A stretch of 64,000 nucleotides of DNA, taken from NCBI RefSeq assembly GCF_900182915.1, contig NZ_FXUG01000019.1:62001-126000 (forward strand), written 5' to 3'. Positions 26,837 to 34,436 of the stretch are shown here, one piece after another (the stretch's first letter is position 1; each line of letters begins with the position of its first letter). Position numbers and translations under genes: made by a program. The notes beneath the pieces were generated by a model. That model saw nothing but the letters and a program-made list of their open reading frames with translations. It was not told where the DNA came from and did not search any database. The DNA comes from Neorhodopirellula lusitana (GTDB lineage: Bacteria > Planctomycetota > Planctomycetia > Pirellulales > Pirellulaceae).

Positions 26837-28039
26837 CTAAGAATTACTGTTGTCGAGCGAAGTTTGTTTGGATCTTTGTTGGATGTAATCACGATCTGGT
26901 TTGCTTAACTTGACGATCGGAATGGAGATTTCAGTGCCATCACTTTTTCGTAGCAGAACATAGCCGCTTTTAGAATCGAGATAGGTCGCCACAATCGAAA
27001 AGTTGCCGGACACGTCCTTCCAACGACGTTCATCGTTTTCGGTTCCCGCATTTGCCGACGTTCCAGCACCCTGAGTTTCAGAGCCTAAGGTTCCGGAGTC
27101 CAAGGTTTCGGGGCCCAACGCAATTTTTTTGTCGATCGCAAGGTCTTCCCGCATCATGCGGTACTTGGTCCGCCAACCGTCCCAAGCGACATCGACAGTC
27201 CCGTCATCATGAACTCGCTCGACCGTGACCTCGTTCCACTTTCGCGCCCACACGGCCCCCAACTTCATGCCGGGTGAAAGCGAGGTTTCAGGAGTCACTA
27301 CCATCGCGCCGTCGGGAAGCGGAATTTCGATTTTGTATCGTGTCACAGGAGCCAGGCGTGCCGTTGACTCAGGGCGTTTTCGGTCAATCGAGGGTTGCGG
27401 TTTAGGACTTGTAGTTGATTCCGTCACCATGGGGTTCCTTGCTCCTCGACGTGGTTTCTCTTCCACTGGTGTTCTGCGACTCGGGATCAAACGCGGTTGC
27501 GTTTCAATCGCTTCCGCTGGCGGTGCAGGCTCAACAGGCTCCTCGAATTCTTGCTCTGGGATGACGGTGTTTGAGGGGGCTTCAGAACGCAAGTTGCGTC
27601 TGGTATCGGTGCTTTCTGTCCTTGCTAAGGATGCCGCCGGCGGGGTTCTCACCTTGGCGGGCACGAACGCCAAGAAAACGATTCCCGCCAAAAGGATTGC
27701 GACGCCAATGGCAACGGCGATCGCACTTTTGTAGATCGGAATCGGAGGCTTAATGTAACCGAACGCTGCCATCGAATCGCGACGGAACTTTGCCTTCTCC
27801 TTTTCCGTTTGCTCCATAAGCCCCAGCCAAATCGCGTAGATTCCAAAGCCGACAATCGATAACCCAATGGCGGTCACGACGATGAATGCGACCGGTCCCT
27901 TGTCCATCGCTCCCTGATTTCGCTGTGCAGCATTCGCTGTAGCATTCAGGGTGCCTAGGATGATGCCGGCCAGATAGAAAACGTTTCGAACGATCCTGCT
28001 GCGGGCTAGGTTCGTTCCAAGTTCATTCGCGACTAACAC
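26837..28039 (-). CDS. Membrane protein with SHD1 domain
   Basis: The 400-residue protein has two membrane segments (AFIVVTAIGLSIVGFGIYAIWL about 50-71; AIAVAIGVAILLAGIVFLAF about 106-126). A long Pro/Thr/Glu-rich linker follows (about 130-240). Two small beta domains complete it: a Tudor/Agenet-like one (KLGAVWARKWNEVTVERVHD, DGTVDVAWDGWR) and a C-terminal SHD1 domain (RWKDVSGNFSIVATYLDSK, GYVLLRKSDGTEISIPIVKL). SHD1 is a peptide-binding module first described in eukaryotic Sla1 and widespread in planctomycete exported proteins. Location: inner membrane, with the C-terminal part outside the cytoplasm; that is inference. Function unknown. Confidence 0.75.
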   Translation of the reverse strand: MLVANELGTNLARSRIVRNVFYLAGIILGTLNATANAAQRNQGAMDKGPVAFIVVTAIGLSIVGFGIYAIWLGLMEQTEKEKAKFRRDSMAAFGYIKPPIPIYKSAIAVAIGVAILLAGIVFLAFVPAKVRTPPAASLARTESTDTRRNLRSEAPSNTVIPEQEFEEPVEPAPPAEAIETQPRLIPSRRTPVEEKPRRGARNPMVTESTTSPKPQPSIDRKRPESTARLAPVTRYKIEIPLPDGAMVVTPETSLSPGMKLGAVWARKWNEVTVERVHDDGTVDVAWDGWRTKYRMMREDLAIDKKIALGPETLDSGTLGSETQGAGTSANAGTENDERRWKDVSGNFSIVATYLDSKSGYVLLRKSDGTEISIPIVKLSKPDRDYIQQRSKQTSLDNSNS

Positions 28040-28330
28040 TTTAAGGTCCCTCTGTCAACAAAAAATAATTGGCTACCAGGCGCTTTTTGACATCGCAATA
28101 TCCAAACAAGTTCCCTTCAGAGTACCAGTTTGCGAGGTTGCGGGTTGAATATTGCACGAGCCGCATGGAATGTTCTGGGATTCGTTCTCCGGTGTGGAGG
28201 CTGGTTGCCTATGCAAGACGCGAAGGCGAATTCTCGATGGGTAGGCGATTAATTCTGTCGAGCGTTTTGTCCAGAAAGGTGGCTCGGTCCGAGGGGAGCA
28301 AGATTTCGCAATCTCGGCGCAACGGAATGT
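28040..28330. other. Spacer between membrane-protein genes
   Basis: A 291-base gap on the minus-strand cluster. No gene or hairpin is recognised; a plus-strand frame at 28069-28392 is a shadow. Confidence 0.3.
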
Positions 28331-28750
28331 TTAGCCGCCGCGTTTGGGTTCGCGAACGTTGGAGAATCTTCGAAGTGCGTAGCTATGCTTAAGGGCAAGC
28401 GAGACTGCGAATACGACGGATGTGTAGGCGAGCAGTGCTAGCCAGCAAATGAGAACGAGTTTTTGCGGGGAACCTGAAGAATCCAACATGATGGATTGGC
28501 ATCGCGGCGCGATCATCCACGATACCCAGATTCCCAACGCTAAATCGCTGACGGCTCCGATTCCTGTTTTGTCAAAGGCCGGAATCAGGATGCCGACTGT
28601 GAGACCAAGACAAGCCAAGGCAAGTGAGAACGTAAAAACTTGCGATTGAACGAATGGCAGTGAACTGAGAACAAAAACCAATAGGCAAACAACCATTGCG
28701 ATTCGTGCCGTAGCAGCGCGAGCGGACATCGGTTGATGGCTGACAGGCAT
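28331..28750 (-). CDS. Hypothetical membrane protein
   Basis: The 139-residue protein has four predicted spans: IAMVVCLLVFVLSSLPF, FTFSLALACLGLTVGILI, SDLALGIWVSWMIA and LVLICWLALLAYTSVVFAV. It ends in a basic tail, RRFSNVREPKRGG. No family was recognised. The next gene upstream ends 4 bases before this start, so the two are probably in one operon and may form a complex; that is inference. Confidence 0.6.
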   Translation of the reverse strand: MPVSHQPMSARAATARIAMVVCLLVFVLSSLPFVQSQVFTFSLALACLGLTVGILIPAFDKTGIGAVSDLALGIWVSWMIAPRCQSIMLDSSGSPQKLVLICWLALLAYTSVVFAVSLALKHSYALRRFSNVREPKRGG

Positions 28751-28754
28751 TCAG

Positions 28755-29255
28755 TCAGGTAGGGTCTGCGTTGAGGGAATGAGACGTTTGCATGAAACCA
28801 TCGGGTGATTTGCGGTCGAGATCGGGCCGGGCGAACAGGTCGCTGATCGGCGTCATGTACGACATCGCCAGTACTGCTCCCGCCGTCATCAGCGCAAGGT
28901 CAGCGAATATAGCGGACGCTCCCCAAGTTAGTCGTAGATTGAAAATCCCGAATCCAAGAATCTGCAATCCCCAGACAAGAACGAGCAACGCGTGCATGTT
29001 CCGCGCCCATGATTGGAATCGAAACATTCCAAAGAACGCGATGATGAACGCCGGCAGCCCTACGAATAATGCCAAACGCTTCGCCGTGATGTAAGAGGAG
29101 GCGAGCGAAGACAGTTCTGAGTTGTCCGGTGGTACGACGTGATAGCTGCGAGCCATCATGCCCACGAAAATTGCGGAAGCGAACATAAGCACTATCGAAA
29201 TGAGGTTGGCTGTCAAGCAGACCTTGAAATAGGCTTTCATTTTTGCTGTGTCCAT
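28755..29255 (-). CDS. Hypothetical membrane protein
   Basis: The ATG at 29255 gives 166 residues (MDTAKMKAYFKVCL), preferred to a TTG four codons earlier. It has four spans: LTANLISIVLMFASAIFVGMM, LFVGLPAFIIAFFGMF, HALLVLVWGLQILGFGIF and AIFADLALMTAGAVLAMSY. No family was recognised. Tight spacing to the gene at 28331-28750 makes an operon likely. Confidence 0.6.
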   Translation of the reverse strand: MDTAKMKAYFKVCLTANLISIVLMFASAIFVGMMARSYHVVPPDNSELSSLASSYITAKRLALFVGLPAFIIAFFGMFRFQSWARNMHALLVLVWGLQILGFGIFNLRLTWGASAIFADLALMTAGAVLAMSYMTPISDLFARPDLDRKSPDGFMQTSHSLNADPT

Positions 29256-29592
29256 GAACAATCTCAACGAAGTTTGGAGGGCGGGCCGAATGACTTCCCG
29301 CTTGCGGTCGTGGATGCTGTCATACTTCTTGCAGCGAGGAGTCTTTTCTAAAATCTACCAGGATCGATTTGGTGCGTACACCTTTTTCGACACCCCGTCA
29401 GTCTCATGGTGGATCGCTGACGGAATGTGCCATTTTGCCGTGGAATCCCCCACGAGGGAAATCAGGTAGAATGTCTTCCCCAACTGCACATCGCCGACTC
29501 TTTCAGACCTGTCTCGCGACCCTCGTTGTCGCTTTCGACTGCGGTGGCAAATCGTCATCTGTAGTATCCGTCATCATTCTTTGATCAATCTA
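29256..29592. other. Intergenic, divergent
   Basis: This gap lies between the divergent gene at 29255 (minus) and the fucosidase at 29593 (plus). No clear hairpin or operator was recognised; it should contain both promoters. Confidence 0.3.
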
Positions 29593-30960
29593 ATGTACAA
29601 GAACCTCTGCTTGATTCTGCTGATGGTTTCGTTATCCAACGTTACCTTCGGGCAAGATGCCAACACCGACACGGCGGTCGACCAGACAAGCCGCATGCAA
29701 TGGTTTCGAGACGCCAAGTTCGGAATGTTCATTCATTGGGGTGTCTATTCCCAAGCCGGAGGCGAGTGGAACGGCGAAACCAATCACCACGAGTGGTTGC
29801 AGCTAACCGCGAAGATCCCTCTGGCCGAGTACACTGCGTTTGCTAAGACATTCAATCCGACACAGTTCGATGCGGACCAGTGGGTCAAGATTGCCAAGGA
29901 TGCCGGGATGCAATACTTGGTCATTACGTCCAAGCATCACGATGGTTTTGCGATGTACGACTCGGCCAGTAGCGGTCACGACATTGCCGATGTTTCCAGA
30001 TTCGATCGCGATCCACTGAAAGAACTGGCGGACGCGTGTCACAGACATGGCATTCGGTTTTGCGTTTACTATTCACTCGGACGCGACTGGGAGGATCCTG
30101 ATGTGCCGACCGGGCGAGGCGAGAAAATCGGGTTCCGCAGCAACCTGATCGACTTTCCCAATGAAAGCGAAAAGGACTTCTCTCGCTATTTTGAACGCAA
30201 GGTGAAGCCACAGGTTCGCGAGCTACTGACGGGGTATGGTCCCATCGGAATTATCTGGTTTGATACCTACGAGTTGATCAGCAAAGAACAGAGTGCTGAG
30301 TTAAAAGCGATGATTCGCGAGCTGCAGCCGGAGTGCATCATCAATCAACGGATTGGTCACGACCTTGGCGATTACAAGGTGTCCGAGCAAAAGATCCCCG
30401 AAGACGGTTCCTATGATCCTTGGGAATCCTGCATCACGATGAATGGCCATTGGGCCTACAACAAAGCCGACTCAGACTGGAAGACTCCCCAATCGATAAT
30501 TCAAAGTCTTGTCGACATTGTCAGCAAGGGTGGAAACCTTCTACTCAATGTCGGCCCAACCGGCGAAGGTATCATCCCAGAGCCTAGCGAGAAGCGGCTG
30601 TCGGAAATCGGCCAGTGGATGGACGACAATGGTGAGGCAATCTATGCGTGCGGGCCAACACCTTTCGGTGAAGAACTGGGAAGGAAGGTCAAGAGTAAGT
30701 CAGGGAAACAATCCGTCGTTGGCAAGCTTCCTTGGCGAGCGACCACCAAGCCCGGCAAGATTTATATTCACCTTTTTGAGTGGCCCGACGGGGAACTGGT
30801 CATCCCAGGAATCGACAAGGAAATTCTGGACGTCTATTTGCTTGGCCACAAATCAGGTTCGCTGAAAGTAGAGCAGTCCGCGGATCGCTCAACCATCTTC
30901 ATGCCCAAGACACCGGCAAAATTGCTCGTACCAGTCGTCTGTCTCGAACTGGCGGAGTAA
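29593..30960 (+). CDS. Alpha-L-fucosidase, GH29
   Basis: Starting at ATG 29593 the protein has 455 residues with a signal peptide (YKNLCLILLMVSLSNVTFG). The GH29 signature is evident: MQWFRDAKFGMFIHWGVYS at the start of the barrel, LVITSKHHDGFAMYDS (substrate-binding His pair), FCVYYSLGRDW, and the nucleophile strand GIIWFDTYE (Asp after WF). The C-terminal part forms a small beta-sandwich (YIHLFEWPDGELVIPGI). GH29 enzymes retain configuration and release fucose from glycans. With the sulfatases in the window a role in fucose-rich algal polysaccharide use is plausible. The earlier TTG at 29581 is a weaker start. Confidence 0.93.
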   Translation: MYKNLCLILLMVSLSNVTFGQDANTDTAVDQTSRMQWFRDAKFGMFIHWGVYSQAGGEWNGETNHHEWLQLTAKIPLAEYTAFAKTFNPTQFDADQWVKIAKDAGMQYLVITSKHHDGFAMYDSASSGHDIADVSRFDRDPLKELADACHRHGIRFCVYYSLGRDWEDPDVPTGRGEKIGFRSNLIDFPNESEKDFSRYFERKVKPQVRELLTGYGPIGIIWFDTYELISKEQSAELKAMIRELQPECIINQRIGHDLGDYKVSEQKIPEDGSYDPWESCITMNGHWAYNKADSDWKTPQSIIQSLVDIVSKGGNLLLNVGPTGEGIIPEPSEKRLSEIGQWMDDNGEAIYACGPTPFGEELGRKVKSKSGKQSVVGKLPWRATTKPGKIYIHLFEWPDGELVIPGIDKEILDVYLLGHKSGSLKVEQSADRSTIFMPKTPAKLLVPVVCLELAE

Positions 30961-31013
30961 CGCCACGGGATGAGGCATGTCCCTTCGGGCCTTCCGGACA
31001 CCCTTCGTTCACG

Positions 31014-31069
31014 ACTCCAACGATTTGGGTGAGAAAAAGGCGACCATTGTACCGGACACCTTTTTTGGG
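31014..31069. repeat. Fragment of MITE-flank plus REP-like motif
   Basis: CTCCAACGATTTGGGTGAG and AAAAAGGCGACCATT match the right flank of MITE-like copy B (near 21795-21835). GTACCGGACACC then TTTTTTGGG follows at 31049-31069. The left flank TTCACGACT joins directly, without the 132-bp element. Confidence 0.65.
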
Positions 31070-31088
31070 TCGAACGCTTTTTGTCGGT

Positions 31089-31388
31089 TTAGTTTTTGTT
31101 TTCAGTGACGCTGTCTTTTTTGTCTTGCATGGTTTGGGCTCGGTCGGTGCGGGTGCCTGCTTTGATGGTGGTGGTGATGCGAGGGGCGCCGAGTGCGTGG
31201 ACTCGTTCGTGGCAGTGTTTGATCGCGGTGAAGACTTCGTCCCAGTCGCCTTCGATGTTGGTGCCGTAGGCGTGGAGTTGGTGTTCCAGTCCAGCTTCTT
31301 GCAACACCTTCTGGCACTCGGCGACGTACTTGCTAACCGATACGCCCACGCCGATCGGGACGACGCATATATCGACAATGACTTTCAT
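31089..31388 (-). CDS. MTH1187-family thiamine-binding protein
   Basis: The 99-residue protein starts KVIVDICVVPIGVGVSVSKY and continues CQKVLQEAGLEHQLHAYGTN, IEGDWDEVFTAIKHCHERVH. This is the small ferredoxin-like fold of the MTH1187/UPF0045 family, whose members bind thiamine-like ligands and form tetramers. It has the normal length, is cytoplasmic, and has a charged C-terminal tail. It is an intact paralogue of the pseudogene at 14844-15210. It is on the opposite strand to its neighbours and stands alone. Confidence 0.85.
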   Translation of the reverse strand: MKVIVDICVVPIGVGVSVSKYVAECQKVLQEAGLEHQLHAYGTNIEGDWDEVFTAIKHCHERVHALGAPRITTTIKAGTRTDRAQTMQDKKDSVTENKN

Positions 31389-31894
31389 CTGGGGTGGTTC
31401 TCTGGTTGTAGGGTAAGTGTTGATTCTGACTGTTGAGTTTAAGCTGTTTCGGCTAGCGGGGCAGTGGTCTCTGGATGGTGTTCAAGCCTATTCGGTTTTC
31501 AATCTGTAGTGGGTTTCGTCAGGCTGTTTGCTACCCACAACTCGGTGCGTGGTTGGTTTCCGCTTATTCGAGATTTTATTTGCGTGACCTGATTGTAGAG
31601 CGATTGTCGCAATCGCTTGGGATTTGCGGGATACAGGATGGTTCCAAACGATTGAGGACAATCGTTTTACTCTGGCTGAGCGAATTTGCGGCTGATGTTT
31701 AGTTGGAATCGTTCGCCCGGGCGAAGCGGGGAGGAATGGTGGGCGGGTGGTTCGGTTCTGTGCTCGACGCTTCCCTCGCTTTGCTTGACTGTTCGCAAAA
31801 GCGGCTGATTTTGATAGCCTTGGGTTCCTGCAATGCTGTTGGCGTCCGTGCGATCGTCATGGCGGTCTCCCGATTGAGAACGATGTGCTCACTG
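31389..31894. promoter_or_regulatory. Intergenic with two related inverted repeats
   Basis: Two perfect hairpins share the half-site CGATTG: AGCGATTG TCG CAATCGCT at 31599-31617 and AAACGATTG AGGA CAATCGTTT at 31646-31667. They lie upstream of the M41-protease-like gene and downstream of nothing on the minus strand. They could be operators or RNA hairpins; this is inference. No gene is supported in the gap. Confidence 0.4.
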
Positions 31895-32509
31895 ATGACG
31901 AAATCACAACCAAGCGATCCTGATTCTGCTTTGCCTGAGCAGTTGTTGCCTGAGCAGTTGTTGCCTGAGCAGTCCTCGCCTCAGCAGGCAAGCAAGGAGG
32001 ACCCTTCGTCACAGGCGGTGTCGCCGCAGCACGTGGCGACGGCGTTTCATGAGGCGGGGCACGCGGTGATGGCGATGATTGTGGGGCGGCCGATTCAGAA
32101 GGTGACGATCACGGCGGCCAATATTCAAACCGGGGGCGTGCGGTTGGGGGCGGTCAAGATCCAGAAGGGGCGTTCGAAGGCGACGAACGATTGGTTGGAA
32201 GACGAAGTGCTGATCTTGCTGGCCGGGATGGTTGCGGAGGCTCACTTCACGGAGCAGTATTGTCGCCAAGGTGCCTCGCATGACTTGCAGGCCGTCCGCC
32301 AGTTGTTGGCATCGCGGGCGAGCAATGAGCGGCAACTGGAAAAGCTGGAACGTCGGATGCTGGATAAGACGGAGCATTTGCTAAGCCAAGATGCGTACTC
32401 GGCCGCGATCAAGTCGATCGCTTTGGAGTTGTTGCAAAAGCAAACGATCAGCGGACGTGCGGTGAAGCATCACTTCAACCAAGCCGAGCAGCGTTTCAGA
32501 GGTACGTGA
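31895..32509 (+). CDS. Stand-alone M41/FtsH-type zinc protease domain protein
   Basis: Starting at ATG 31895 the protein has 204 residues (ATGs at 31883 and 31859 are alternatives). The zinc motif HEAGH is at His52-His56 (TAFHEAGHAVMA). GASHDLQAV supplies the downstream acidic ligand expected in M41. The N-terminus has three LPEQL repeats, encoded by a 15-bp tandem repeat at 31931-31975. There is no AAA+ ATPase domain and no membrane span, unlike FtsH, so it cannot pull substrates by itself. It might work with another ATPase or be a small regulated protease; that is inference. It stands alone on the plus strand. Confidence 0.78.
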   Translation: MTKSQPSDPDSALPEQLLPEQLLPEQSSPQQASKEDPSSQAVSPQHVATAFHEAGHAVMAMIVGRPIQKVTITAANIQTGGVRLGAVKIQKGRSKATNDWLEDEVLILLAGMVAEAHFTEQYCRQGASHDLQAVRQLLASRASNERQLEKLERRMLDKTEHLLSQDAYSAAIKSIALELLQKQTISGRAVKHHFNQAEQRFRGT

Positions 32510-32588
32510 AGAAGTTGCGGCTTGCCATTTCGCAGTTCGGCTGGTCAAACGCAACATGCTTAGTTGAGCGTTGCCTTTGTGTCTTGGC

Positions 32589-34436
32589 TTATTGTTCCAT
32601 CGCCATCACGTTCGATTTCTTGAAGTGAGTTGCCTGAATCTCGCCGGGCGGAATGGGGCGACCGTAATAGAATCCCTGGACTTCCGTGAACCCTTGTTCG
32701 ACGACGCATTGCAGTTGTTGTTTGGTTTCAATGCCTTCCGCTGTCGTGGCCAATCCTAAGCATTTTCCTAGGCTGGCAATCGTGCTAACAATTGCCATCG
32801 CGTCTGTTTGATTGAGGTTTTGGACAAACGTTCGATCCATCTTCAACTTGTCGAATGGAAAACGCTGCAGGTAACTGAGCGACGAGTAACCGGTTCCGAA
32901 GTCGTCCAACGCGATTCGAACTCCAAGTGCTCGCAAGGCATGCAGTTGATCCAGCGCGTCTAGGCTTTCCCGCATCAACACAGACTCGGTGATCTCGATC
33001 TCAAGACGGTCTCCAGCGATGCCGGATTCCTCCAGTGCCTTTGCAACGCTGGCGGGTAGCGTTCCGCCTTGAAACTGAACTGCTGAGACGTTGACGGCGA
33101 CCCGAACATGATCGGGCCAGTTGCGGGCTTCTTGGCAGGCTGCGATCAGGACCCAGTCGCCAATATTTCGGATCAACCCGGTTTCTTCAGCGAGCGGGAT
33201 GAAGTCCAGCGGCGGCACCAGGCCTCGTTCAGGGTGTTGCCAACGAATGAGTGCTTCGAAGGCACAGATCTCGCTGGTGTCCGGAGTCAAAAGCGGTTGG
33301 AAGTGCAGGACGAATTCGTTGTTTGCCAGAGCGGACCGCAGGCTGGCTTCCATGGTGCGGCGTTGTAATAGCTTTTGGTCCATTCCTTTGGAAAAAGATC
33401 TCGCGCAGTCTCGGCCTTCCGCTTTGGCGCGATACATTGCGATGTCGGCGTGGCGAACGAGGTCGTCGGCATCCCAGTCATTGTCGGCTAACGCGCAGAT
33501 GCCAATGCTGGCGGTGACGTTGAACGGAATGCCATCCAATAGGACTGATTCGGCGACCGCCGTTTGGATGCCATCGGCGACACCTTCGATGGAGCGAGGT
33601 GTGGGTTCCGAATCGAGCACGACGGCGAATTCATCTCCACCGATCCGAGCGACCAGCCCGGACGTGCCAACCACGGACGACAGACGCTGGCCAACGATTC
33701 GGATCAATTCGTCTCCAGCTGGATGTCCGAGCGTGTCGTTGATTAGTTTGAAATTGTCGAGATCAATCAGCAGGACGGCGGGGGGATTGATGGAGGACTG
33801 ATCTTTTTCGAGCGACTGGCGAAGTCGATCGTTGAATTTGGTTCGATTGGCTAGTCCGGTCAGTCCATCGTGCATTGCGACTTGTTCCAGTTCGGCGGTA
33901 CGAACCCGGACAAGATCTTCGAGTTCCCGTTGCTTCATGCTGGCCGCACGTGCCGAATCCCACTTGCAAGTCAGTGCCACGACGATCTGTAGGACCTCCG
34001 CATCATCGAATGGCTTTTTTAGAATCAGCAGGTTCTCGGTGTGCCCTAAGACGGCGACCGCGTCTTCCCATGAGTGATCGCTGTAGGCGGTGCAAATGAC
34101 GATTTGAAGCTGAGGATCAATCTTCCACAATTCACAAATCGTTTGGAGCCCGTCGATGCCAGGCGGCATACGCATGTCGACAAAGGCAAGCGAGTACTGG
34201 TCCCCTTGCTCGATCGCCTGGCTGACCATTGCGACGGCGTCGAGACCTTGGTGAGCGGAATCAAAGCGAAGCCCTTGTGAAGTTGCCTCGATGGCATCAG
34301 GCTCGAGGTCGAAGTCATCAATGCTGGGCAACGCATCGACTCCCGGAGTGAATATTTTTCGAAAGTCAGTGTGGATGGACGGATTGTCATCGACAATCAA
34401 CACGCGGTGCGACTTGGGCTCGGTCAATGTGCTCAT
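32589..34436 (-). CDS. Response regulator with GGDEF and EAL domains
   Basis: The 615-residue protein is REC-GGDEF-EAL. REC: HRVLIVDDNPSI, phosphorylatable Asp in LAFVDMRMPP, KKPF. An unusual insertion of about 35 residues follows the first helix. GGDEF: RIGGDEFAVVL, intact; no RxxD inhibitory site is seen just upstream. EAL: AFEALIRWQHP, with VRIALDDFGTGYSSL and TAEGIET, all conserved. It could make or break cyclic di-GMP, so net activity is unclear. It overlaps the upstream sensor kinase by 4 bases (ATGA), and the kinase probably phosphorylates it. Location cytoplasmic. Confidence 0.93.
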   Translation of the reverse strand: MSTLTEPKSHRVLIVDDNPSIHTDFRKIFTPGVDALPSIDDFDLEPDAIEATSQGLRFDSAHQGLDAVAMVSQAIEQGDQYSLAFVDMRMPPGIDGLQTICELWKIDPQLQIVICTAYSDHSWEDAVAVLGHTENLLILKKPFDDAEVLQIVVALTCKWDSARAASMKQRELEDLVRVRTAELEQVAMHDGLTGLANRTKFNDRLRQSLEKDQSSINPPAVLLIDLDNFKLINDTLGHPAGDELIRIVGQRLSSVVGTSGLVARIGGDEFAVVLDSEPTPRSIEGVADGIQTAVAESVLLDGIPFNVTASIGICALADNDWDADDLVRHADIAMYRAKAEGRDCARSFSKGMDQKLLQRRTMEASLRSALANNEFVLHFQPLLTPDTSEICAFEALIRWQHPERGLVPPLDFIPLAEETGLIRNIGDWVLIAACQEARNWPDHVRVAVNVSAVQFQGGTLPASVAKALEESGIAGDRLEIEITESVLMRESLDALDQLHALRALGVRIALDDFGTGYSSLSYLQRFPFDKLKMDRTFVQNLNQTDAMAIVSTIASLGKCLGLATTAEGIETKQQLQCVVEQGFTEVQGFYYGRPIPPGEIQATHFKKSNVMAMEQ

